A stretch of 64,000 nt of DNA from Epiperipatus broadwayi. Its lineage: Eukaryota > Onychophora > Udeonychophora > Euonychophora > Peripatidae. The stretch is taken from contig JAQFVV010006274.1 in the NCBI GenBank assembly GCA_028023455.1, positions 742,001 through 806,000 on the forward strand, in the 5' to 3' direction. The stretch's first letter is position 1, and each line of letters begins with the position of its first letter. The position numbers and the translations under genes were made by a program. Positions 40,601-52,600 of the stretch are shown piece after piece. The notes below the pieces were generated by a model. That model saw only the letters and a program-made list of their open reading frames with translations, was not told the origin of the DNA and made no database searches.

Positions 40601-43600
40601 AGAGTTACCTGTATTCTTTGTCAGGAAGACCAAGAACTTACTTATAATGGGCGTACTATGGTTTTAGCAGCATTTGTACAAAAGTAAGTCCATGGAGTTT
40701 TATTAGTTTACTAAAAATCTTTTTAAATTTTTGATTTTTTTTTTTTTTTAAATTTAAAAATTATCCAATCCTTGCACTCAACATGCATACAAATCTTTCA
40801 CAAAAAAGTTACATTGGTGGTATTAGTTAATCCTGCACTTAGTGGGAAAGCTAGTAAATTCTCCATGCTGACTTGTACATCACATTTCTATAATCATTTG
40901 CTATGTGAACAGTAACATAAGAATGTTTTCCTGAAGTTTTGTAATGATAGTGTTTTGTTGTATTTTTATATTGGACTATTTTCATCATTTAATATGAGTA
41001 TTGAATGTCTTTAGAAAAATTTAACTTTATTTAAATATTCCAAATACATCCAACTATTAGTAATAGCACATCAAACACTTTAATTTATGCACAACGTTTT
41101 GAGAAATATTATTCTCCCCTCATCTTCAGATCTTGCTGGCCTGACCAGTGACAGTACTAGCATGGGATTCGAACCTGGACCTTTAGACTCTTGAGTATTG
41201 AATTTTAATGTAACGCTCTAACCAACTAAGCCATCCTGCCAAAGGCATCAGTCAATAGAAATTTCATATACTTATCTATGAGGTTCCTCTTGATTTCTCT
41301 ACTTTTTCCTAATAGCAAAGTTGATTATTAGTTTCCACACATTATGTATAGTCATACTAGGTTGGTTTATGGGATTGTTCGCCATTGTCATGTGAGCAGC
41401 TTTTTAAAATTTTCTCCTTTGTACCTTTTCTTTTCTATCCAATAATTTATATTTTCCCAATTAAACATATGTTCATTGAGACATACACGGTCTGTTACCT
41501 TAGACCTATTGTTTTTTTTTCTAATCATCAGTTTTTTTTCTTGCAAATGTCTTTCAATGGGTCACCAATATATGTTCTTCCACATTCACATGGTATTTTA
41601 TATATGTAGTTTTTTCTTGTCAACATTTCAAGTTTAAGCTTTGTAGATGTTAGAATTCCTCATAGTGTTATATGGCTCTGGAAAGCTTTTCTAATGTTAT
41701 GCTGATTGCAGATTTTAATTTGTTTGCTATTTTTGGAATATATAGGTGTTTTTTCTTTTGATGGTTTTTTTCTGTTGTATTTAAGGTTTTCTTAATAACA
41801 ACTGATGGATAACCATTTTTCATAAGAGTTTGTTCTATATGGATCTTTTCTTTTTCCAAATCACCGTTTTCTGAACAAACTTTTTTTGCTCTGTTCCATA
41901 GTGATAGTATAACTCTATCTTTTGTGTTTCTGATGTGATTGGATGTATAGGCTAGACATTTTTCTGTATCTATGAGTTTGCAGTAAATTGTAGTTTTGAT
42001 TTTGCCATGAGAGGGTCTTGCCACAAGAACATCTAAGAATGCCAATTTTTGTTTTTGATCTGATTCTATTGTGAATTTAATTGATGGGGATATGTTGTTG
42101 ATGTGCTCCTAGAAAGTTTGTAGCAGTGCTTTAACATTTGCCTCACAACAAATGTATCATCTACATAGTGAAGCCAAACTTTAGGTGGATGTGGAGTTTT
42201 TATGGCTGTGGTTTCAAATATTTCCATGTAAATATTGCTAATCAGGGGTGACAATGATGAGCTCATAGAGAACTTGAAATTACAGCCATAAGAATTACTC
42301 CATATCCACCTAAAGATTGACTTCGCTATGTAGATGATACATTTGTTGTACTGCCACATGGTGAAGCACTGCTGCAGAATTTCTGAAAACACATCAACAA
42401 CATATCCCCTTTCAATTAAATTCATAATAGAATCAGGTCAAGCACAAAAAATGGTATTCTTAAATGTTCTTATGACGAGACTTCTTCATGGCAAAATCAA
42501 AAGTACAGTTTACCGAAAACCCACACATACAGGAAAATACCTAGCCTATACATTTAGTCACACCAGAAACACAAAAGCATGGAGTTTTTCTATCATTATG
42601 GAACAGAGCAAAAGAAGTTTGTTCAGAAAACAGTGATTGGGAAAAAAGAAAATATCTTTGTAGAACAAACTCTCATGAAAAGTGGTTATTCACCAGCTGT
42701 TATTAAGAAAACCTTGAATAGACTAGATAGCAGAACGAACCATCAAAGGAAAAAAGTTATTGGTACTGTAGTATATCTATATATTCCAAAAATAGCATAA
42801 GGAAAATCTGCAATCTGGATAACATTAGAACAGCCTTTCAGAGCATCCCACACTATGAGGATTTCTAACATCTACAAAGCCTAAATTTGAAATGTTGAAA
42901 AGAAAAAAACTGCATTTATGAAATACTATGTGAATGTGGAAGAACATATTTTGGTGAGAACAGTCATCCCATTGAAAAGTGTTTGCAAGAACACAAACTA
43001 AGTATTAGAAGAAAGAAAACAGCTATGTTTAAGGTAGCAGACCATGTACATCCCAATGAACATGTGTTCAATTGGGAAAATACAAAAATATTGGATAGAG
43101 AAGAAAAAGTACAAAGAAGAAAATTTAAAGAACCTGCTCACATGATAGTGGCAAACAATCCCATAAGCCAACCTAGTGTGACTATACATAATGTATGGAA
43201 ACCACTAATCAACTTTGCTCTTGGGAAAAAGTGGAGAAATCAGGAGGAACCTCATAGATAAGTATATGAAATTTTTACTGACCATTGTCTTTGATAAGAT
43301 GGCTCAGATGGTTAGTGTGTTACCTTGAAATCAATATTCAAGAATCTAATGGTACAGGTTCGAATCCCATGCTAGTATTAACACTGGTCAGGCCAGCAAT
43401 GCCTGAAGAAGAGAGGAGAATAACAACTCTTGAAACGTGTATATACTAACTAGTTTGATGTGCTATTACTAACAGTTGAATGTATTTGGAATATTTAAAT
43501 AAAGTTAAATTTTTCTAAAGGCATTCAATACTCATATTAAATGCTGGAAATAGTCCAATATAAAAATATAATATAAGAATGTATGGAGTGAACAATAAAT

Positions 43601-46600
43601 ATTTATCCATTTCAGTTTCTTTCTGATTTTAATGAAGAATTAAAGGATCTGATTGCATTTTCATGCAAAATGTATATATATAAGTTCCCTTTTTATTTTT
43701 TTCTAATAAATGTATTTATTTATATGTATTAAATAATACAAAGAACTAAAATAGTGATCATTAAATTTTGAAAAAAAAAAAAGAAATTAAGGATTTATGA
43801 AAAAATAAAAATTATAAATATTTTAAACAAATTATTTATATACATAGAAAAATAATGGATGACATTAATCACAGGATTAAATTTGCAATATTTTAGTAGA
43901 AATAACCTAATATTAAAAAGAGACTATATGCCTGAAAAAATGAATGTTTATTCATGAATTCAATTTTTGGTGCAGGAGCAGGATAATATCATAAATCACA
44001 ATATGAAATTTAAAAAGATATATATTGGGATTAATAAGGAGACATTGAAAACATTTGATTGAGAGAACAAATAGATATTTCAGATATAGTTTTGAAAATT
44101 AAGAGACTGAAATAAATTGAACTACACAAATTGTAAGAAAAGATTGTTATAAATGGGTTACTAAAATTCTAAACAGATTGTGAAAGACATTAGTAATCTA
44201 GAAATTGATCATATGAAAAATGAATGAATAATATAAAAAAGGTATCTAGAGTGAAAGGGAAAATATGAACAGAAGTACTAGAATGTAGTTCGAGAAACTT
44301 ATTTCACAGTGAATCAGTAGTGGTTGAAAATGATTATGTATATATTTTTTGAATATATTTAAAACAAATCATTTGCTCTCACTTCATTGTGGTCTTAAAT
44401 TAATTTTAGCTAGTATCAAGACAAACAACTTTTAAAATATATTAATAAACTCAGTATGCAAAATCTGTCAGACAATGTGGATTTTAATAATTTGTTTTTG
44501 GAAATAGGCACTTTGGAAGATTAAAATTCAAAATAACTTTCATTCTTATCAATTCATTATTTTAAAATATTGATATTTTCCAAAAAATGTAATAAAAATT
44601 ATTTTTGCTGTTAATGCTAAATTAGCATTTAATAATTTTATAGTGTATAGTATCATCTGATAGTATAGCACAGGGATCTGCAAACTTTTTCTTCAAAGGA
44701 CCCAATGATAAATTTAAGAGTCTTTGGAGGACATTTTTTTCTCAATAGCTACAAGAAATTTTGTAATCTAATTGCTACATGTGGTAGACATATAATGCTC
44801 ATTACAAAAATGTTATTTTATGGTACAATTACAGTTCCAAATAGACATTTAAAAGAAGTCATATTTTAAAAAAATTCAAGGGTTTTGTGTGTTTGACTGC
44901 TTAAAATTTTCATATAAAATGAATGGGGTGGGAGTTAAAATATTTAACATTTGTAAGAAAATTGCCATTGACTAGCGTTCAAGTTATAATCTGCAATTAT
45001 CTCAGGTTTTCCTCTGTACTTTATTCAGGTAAAAGCAATACTGCACAAAATTTTTAAAAAGTTCAATTGAATGCATTCTTTTACAAAAATTATTTGATTT
45101 AAAATATTATAATATTTATATAATAAAATAGTAAAAAATGACAAACATAGATTGTAAAATATGGAATAACACTTATTTAAGGGTGAACTACATGCAGTAA
45201 GACATCGTTAAACTTCATAAAAAGTGGCATAAACATTGCAGGGTAAATTCAAATTAAATTGATTTTTGTAAAATAGAGACATATTTATGAAAGTACTGAG
45301 ATGGAAACCTGCTCATTTTAAAAAATATGAAATTAGTACATTTGAATATTGATAAAATTTACTGCAAGTAAGGGTTGCAGGTTAATTGCTTGAACCATTA
45401 TGATCACAATACTAAAATATTGTAAAGTTTATAAAATTGTATGCAATCTTTTAGTTTTTTTTAGAATACTTTTCTGAAATTATAAAATAATTAAAATCTG
45501 TATATGTAATTGTTATAATTTTCATAAAAAATAATGTAAGTTATTTATCTTTTGAGGGAAAATGAGGCAATTTTTATGTTTTTTTGTACAAAAATGAAAA
45601 AAAAATTTATCATTTGCATTGGTATATAATTTTTTTAGTTTCACTTTTTGACTTGCGAATATTATATAATTGAAAAATAACTTTTTTGTTTATTTGCTGA
45701 TTATAGCAAGATCAAAAAATATCCTTTTACTATTTGTTGATTATAAGGACATTTGTTACAGGCCAGATAAATCATCTTGTAGGTCAGAAGTGGTCTGCAG
45801 GCTGTAGTTTGCTGACTCTTGTATAACATATTAATAAGGACTTTACCAGTTTATAATTTAAGTTGCTTATATCACACTATTATCTTTAATTTTATCTCGA
45901 TTATTTTGGCACTAACCTATTTATTCATTATTTATTTACTTAAGTAAGATTAAAAGCCGTATTTTATATTAGTAAACTTATTCAATTTATTTAGCAAATC
46001 TTTATATCTATTATTAGAATAGTACATTTTAATTTATGTATATGTCTCATTCTTAGACTTACTTTTTTTATTGTTTATGATATAGAGTCTTTTGTACATT
46101 AAATTTCTAATTACATGAAAACAAAACAAAATTGATAGATAATTAATAATAATTTGATTACTTCTGTCATAGCAGATCAAAAATATTAATGTAAAGAATA
46201 TTATAGTCAACTATATTTAACTGTTTTACTAATGTTATACATCTTAAAAATTGGAAATTTCAGACAAATTTGAAATATTATCTTTGTCATTCCTCTATTA
46301 TAAAATAAAAAAACTAATAAATATTACACTTTTTAAAAAAAAATTAAATTCATTGCTTAAATTTTCAAAAGACATTTTATATAATTTGTTTATATATTGT
46401 AATGGAACGTACTTGCTGCATTCCATTTAAATTGAAGAAAGAAGGCCCCAAACATTGGGAAAGCCAAATATAATGGAATGTATCTTTATATGATCTCAAA
46501 TGAAAATAAACATATGAACCTTTGCAATAATAATCATTAGTTAACCAAGCCCTTAACTTTGAGACACCATATGTAATGAATAATTAAACGAACATATTAT

Positions 46601-49600
46601 GCTGACCACGTTGTGGCGTCCAAATGTAATGGAACATACTTTTACTCCATTATACCAATCATCAGTTAACTGGGACCAACAGTTTGTGGTACCAAATGTA
46701 ATGGACAATATATCATATAAACATATTATACCTCAAATGTAATGGAACATCAATATATGAGAAGAAAATAATGCTTCAAACATTGGATGATAAATGTAAT
46801 GGAATATATATAATCTAAATGAATCCAATTGTTGAGAAAGCCTAATATAATAAATTGTATAATTTAAATGAAGAAAGACAAAATTATCCCAGTTATATTT
46901 AAATAAATTGTTTATATGCCCTTCCAACTAGCTATACATGAAATAAATCTAAAATCATACAGAGCAATGAGATCTATCATTATAATTTATTTTCAAAGTT
47001 GATATGACTAACTAATCAAATATATATCAGAAACAAAGGGAATTCTATTAAATCCAATATACACATCTATTATGTAAATTTATGTATATCTAAACATATC
47101 AATGAATAATAATATGTGTAAGTGGCCTAAAGACTAAACAATAAGTGAAATATAAAGTTATCCTCTATTAAATTGTGAATTCAATTAATTTCATAATGAC
47201 TCTGGCATTAAAAGAAAAATAAGAATAAAATATTAATACTCTTTCAAATAAATTACAAAGGCATTACTTATAAAACAAATAGTACATCCTTTATTTTATA
47301 TTATGGTTTAATTTTAGGTAATATCAATGTTTTAAATACAAACCCAAATAATAAATATACATATATACTTGCAATAAGTATATATATTAAATAGATAAAG
47401 ACATATCTGTGCTTAACAAGTAGGTATTAATATAAATACAAATCCATATTTATATTTTTCAGATATTTAAAATAATAAAAAAAAAAATATTATATACAGC
47501 AAATATATATAAATTATTGTTTTGGTATGCATAAGAATCATTATATAAAGTTAAAAAAAAAATGGAAATAAATTAATAATAAAACAATTTTTATAATAAA
47601 AATTTGCGAATATAAATTTACTTATTAAAATATACATAACAACTCATATGCAACCCAAACTTATAAGCCATACTTTAAGATTTTAAATTACTTAAGTGTT
47701 AATTTTGACACCTGTTAAACGTTTATTGCTGTTAGAAAACAAGACGCTTGAATGGAATATTTATAAAACGTTATATTTTTATAATGAAAAATAAAAGTAA
47801 ACAAAAATATCGATCTCAAAAATATATTTATATATCATTTATACATATAAAATTATTGACTACCTTTCAAAGTTCACATGTCTAGTTTTCCTTCAAAAGT
47901 CAACTTATTCCATTGTTTTATTTCTTTATCCGTTTAATATTAGAATGCATTCTAGTTAAAGTGAAGAAACTATTACGTTAGAGAAAATTGTCAATTCTTG
48001 GATGTATGTATATTTTTATCCTTCTAAAATTTCTTTCCTTGAAAAGTAAATAAATAAATTGAAATGTTAAATCCAATATATTAATTCTAGTTACCTCCAG
48101 ATTATTATTAGATTGACCATTATAGATTCCAGATAGCTATGTCAAATTTCGGCTTCAAACGCGATGAAATTCATGTATTGAAATTTGCCTAGTTTTTCTT
48201 TTTAAACTGCCTTGGAATAAATGAAAGAAAATGGTGCAGCCTCTTGGCTGCGATATATCTCTATTAGCCTGTCATGATTTATGTATTTACCATAGAAATC
48301 TATCTTATTCCAATATTCTGAAGAATGGTAATTTCAAAGAAACAAAGTACAACAAAATTTTATCCTTTTGTTTGTTTAATCACTATCCTAATAATAATGG
48401 CCTCTTTTTGTTTGTTGTTGCTGTTGTTCCACGTGCTAGCAAATGCTGTTTTGAAAACCATTGTTACACATATTTTATTTTAAACAATTAACATTAAAAA
48501 AAAATAAAATATCAAGCATATATATAAAAAATATTAAATTGAAAATTTATTTGACAGCTTTAAAAATATACATAAATAATAATATTGCATTTTTTAAATA
48601 ATCACTGCAAATAAAATAATTTTTTATATAATCAACAATTTATATGTCTTTATTTATTTATAATAATTAAATATTCATAACGATGTACCATCAACATATA
48701 AATAAAATAATAACTTCAAACAATAACTATACCTAATAACCATAAACAATAATAATACTTCATATATAAACATCAACTCAAAGAGATTTTTTTTTTATAA
48801 CAAATGATAATTTTTAAAATATAGATAGACTTATCGATATTTACAATATATATTGTTTTTAAATGTCCAAAGTTAATGTTATTTTGACATTTAATAATAT
48901 CTTGGCTTACTTATGTAAATCTTGATTTAATTTTTTATAATTATTTATGCAGGAAAAGATTTGATTAATTTCAGCTATTGATAAACAGGCTGTTTTCTGT
49001 ATATAAAAGAAATCTAAATGAACTTAGTCTAATGGTGATTTCTTGTATATCTTATTAACTGAAAATGTTTATCATTCTTTTATAAAATTTCATCCTTCTT
49101 AAAAAAAGTATGTGATCACTTGATTAATGTCATTTTAGAAACTTGTGAATCTATATATTTATCATGTATTATATTAGGAGCATTTATGTAATGAGTCCAA
49201 GAATCAAACAACTGTTACTCAGGAAAAATATATTTGATATGGAAGATTAATTATTTATATTAATCACATAACTTTAGGAAATCTAAAAAAATGCTTGTAT
49301 TGGAAAAAAATATTATTGTAATCTTTCATTTATATGATTGATTTTTGATTTTCATGCATTAATAGTTATTGTTATAGTTTTTAAATTATATCAATCCATT
49401 AGTAATCAGATTAATTGTAAAATCAAAAGTTCTTGTACCATATTTCTTTGTTATAATAAAATGAATGACTAATGAAATGAGAGTGATTAATTTTCCACAT
49501 AACTATAGTTTCTGATGATTTTAATCCCAAATAGGCTTTTTTTTATTATTTAACTTATATCCTAAACAATATTTATTGTTAAAAGGAGGTTACCTTGATA

Positions 49601-52600
49601 ACAGTTTGAGATTATTGATTGTTATTGATATTGGGATAGTCTAAGTATTGACTGATTTTAATAAACAATATTTGTATTTATAATTACTGCAATTTGATAA
49701 AAACTTTTGTGAAATATCTGTTAGCAATACAAACATACATAGAGGAAATATTGAAAAAGATTAAAAATAACTAGTGCATTTTCAGTGCTCAATACTCTTT
49801 TCAAAAACAACTATTATATTTAAAATAAAAATTGGAAATAGTTTTTTTTGTGTGTGTTTTTGTAATGAAACTTTAAAAAAATTGCATCAGTGCCACTAGG
49901 TGGGGGAAAATGTTCTGGAAAAAAATACCTGTATTAATGTCAGAAGTTCATCCAAAGAATGCTTTCTTATTAAATGAATTCAATTATGGACTTCAAACAG
50001 AAACAGTCTTTTATTCATTAATAAGGTTGTATTCATTTGTTTAAGAATAATAAAGCTGTGTACAGAGTTATTTGTAAATATTTTACTTTCAATAAATATT
50101 TTAGTTAAAAAAAATATTAAAAGCAATAAGAATACACCAAAAGTTAAAATTAAATGTGTTAATCAATGACAATGGAAACTTTTGTAGGAATAAGTTATAT
50201 ATAAGAAAATGAATAGAATTGCGTAATTAAAATATTTTCCAGACTGAGTGAAAATAATGGAAGAGTAAAGTTGGAACTAATTAGGGAAAAGGTAAAATAC
50301 AAAATAGTGGTTCTAGAAAGTGAAATCAATTAAGTGTTTTTGCAAAGAAATGTAAAGAATGGAAATTTTACAATTAGGGAACAAATAAACAGCAGACTAT
50401 AAAAACTCATAATTGCAGAGTTAAATGTTTTTTTTTCTTTCTTTCGTCATGGAAGTGCTATGATGCTCATAACGGGTATCATCAGGAACAAGTCAAAGTC
50501 TCTGCGAGGGAATAAACCCAGGTGTTTCAGAAGCTGAAGGTACAAAAAAAAATCTGACTACTAATTAAAGCAGATCATGCTGATCTTTTTTGGATTTATT
50601 TAAGCCTACATGGCTCATAGAGTTTTTTAACTTTGGGGAACTTTTAGTATTTTTTATATAGTCACGGAAAGAACTATCCATTAAATGAAGCAGTAATTAT
50701 GAGAATATTTGAGGAGGGGATAGAGACTTTTAGAAATTCGTGATCGGGTTTTCTATATGTAATTATATTTAAAGTTTGTAAATATTCTAGTTTTGTTTGT
50801 ATAACATAATAAACACTCATTAATAAATTAGTTTAGATTAAGTAATTGTGGTTTTCTCACTTGAGTTATGGATAAATACCCACAAAATGGTGCAGTTGTA
50901 AATACACCACATTGCTAATAAAGAATATCACTACTTTTAAAGATGTATAACTGATTCAGACAAATTTAAAAATGTTTGCTTTGCACAAAATGATAAATTG
51001 TCATTTTATATGTATATAATTTAATTGCCAAACCATAAGAGATAAAAATGATAATGCTAGAAGTAGAACATATTTTATTTATTAAAATTTTCCAAATCAC
51101 AATTAGTAATCACAGTGCAGAATAAGTTTAGAAAAAAAAAAATGACATCCATCAACTAACTGTTCATTATTTCCAGGAAAAAAAAATTGTATTATGATTT
51201 TTAAGAAATAATAAGAAACCATAAGATACATTGACATATTGTAAAGTAATATAATAATTGGGATATTTTCCTTTTTATTTTTTTTGATACAAACTGTATA
51301 ATTTTAAGTTTATAATAGTCATAATTAATTTAAAGTACTAAACATTTTTTGTACTTCAAAAATTAAAAAAAAAACCTAATTGATTTGTCTTTGTTATTAC
51401 AACACCACATTATGTTTATAAACAAAAATAAAAGCTTTTCAATTTTTAAAATAATCCTTTAAAAATTTATTATATAGTAGAGAAATGTCCTCAGTGCTGA
51501 TATTTTTATAATATTAACTGATTAAGTTTTTGCACTAATAATCATATTCCACTATATTACTCTATTCACAAGTCACTTAAGTAAGAGTGAGTAACCAAAG
51601 ACTACCAAATAGTAGTGCCAAACAGATTTCTAACTAAATTTTAGATGTTGTTATTTGCCAGGCAGAGGAGTGAATTAATTACATATGCCCAATAACAATA
51701 TTTGTGTTATTTGTCCTATTCAGTAATCTGAAAGTTTCTATATCCTTATGTTTGTTCACAACAACTTGCTTGTATAGCTGTGCATATCTGACACAGTCTG
51801 CAATTATCTATTTTAGGGATCTCAATTATATGTAATGCTTTATTTTATCATATTTAGTTTTTATAAATATTTGTTTGTGAATCTCACTACTTGTGGAATT
51901 GTTGGTTCCAATTATATATTAAATAACAAAGCATTAAATTTATATTTAAATGGTTTAAATCTTCTACTTAAAATTTTATGTTTAAAATTACCAATAGAGA
52001 TACATTAAAACTGCAATATTAAATAAAAAATAATATATAATATGAATTTCTGCAGATAATTTTTAAAATGGAACTGATAATATATAGTTATTAAAAATTG
52101 AAGCTAAAAACTGCATCCATTTATAATTTCAGATTTAATACAGATAGAGATTTCTAATTATTATTAAGATTCATAAAGTGCATGTGAATTAGCTTGAAAA
52201 GCTGATCTTTAGTTTATTACAATTCATAAACATCGCGCTATATAAAATAAATGTCTCAATTATTATTAATGTAAATATATATTTTCAGGCATATATCAAA
52301 TTGTCATTTTGTTAAAAAATTGCCTGATTATGAGATGAGTAAGATAGGAAAAAAATATTTGGTAATAGAATTATCATAATATATTGAATTTTGCAACAAC
52401 ATAAGATGTAGGAAAAATAAATGTATAGCAAACAGAAAAAGAAATTATAAATAATAATTATAGAGCAAATTATATATGTTCTTTTTTTTTTTTTAAAAAA
52501 AAAAACAAAAACAATCTTTATTCAAAAAATGTGAATAAAGTTATAAATTCAAATTTGTACATAACTAACAACTGTTGAGAACAAATAATACTTGTAAAGT

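Larger units (their letters stand above)
41041..42305 (-). pseudogene. Penelope-like element, left copy (RT, GIY-YIG, tail)
   Basis: Minus-strand Penelope-like retroelement, read from 42305 down. RT motif FSMSSSLSPLISNIYMEIFE (about 42235-42290), then HPPKVWLHYVDDTFVV with the catalytic YVDD at 42156-42167, then LAFLDVLVARPSHGKIKTTIY (LAF just past the ATG at 42045; about 42000-42050). The GIY-YIG endonuclease region PCECGRTYIGDP lies near 41570-41605. The tail has a tRNA-like segment (41160-41241) and a hammerhead-like core (about 41090-41130). Stops and frameshifts show it is dead. It meets the right copy head to head at about 42305; the ORF extending to 42425 crosses that joint and is chimeric. 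Confidence 0.85.
42306..43565 (+). pseudogene. Penelope-like element, right copy (RT, GIY-YIG, tail)
   Basis: Plus-strand copy of the same family. Starts PYPPK...LRYVDDTFVVLPHGE with YVDD at 42327-42338, continues KHINNISPFN and MVFLNVLMTRLLHGKIK, then KTLNRLDSRTNHQRK. The GIY-YIG part reads ILCECGRTYFGEN (42925-42965) and the long in-frame end QEHKLSIRRKKTAMFKVADH...DREEKVQRRKFKE closes at 43261. A tRNA-like segment (43299-43375) and hammerhead-like core (43403-43436) follow. Penelope-like elements encode a telomerase-related RT plus GIY-YIG nuclease. This copy starts later in the RT than the left one, so its 5' end is truncated. Both lie in UBR intron 4, between exons d and e. Confidence 0.85.

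Noticed and set aside
41160-41241. Functional tRNA gene
   Set aside because: A and B boxes present but acceptor stem does not pair; better read as tRNA-derived repeat.
42334-42425. Minus-strand extension of the left Penelope-like ORF to 42425
   Set aside because: It crosses the head-to-head joint at about 42305 into antisense of the right copy, so it is chimeric.
42998-43189. 63-aa minus-strand ORF
   Set aside because: Antisense of the GIY-YIG region of the right Penelope-like copy.
50445-50560. Further hammerhead (minus-strand CTGATGA...CGAAAG)
   Set aside because: The intervening 30 bases do not form a clear stem II and no stem I partner was found.
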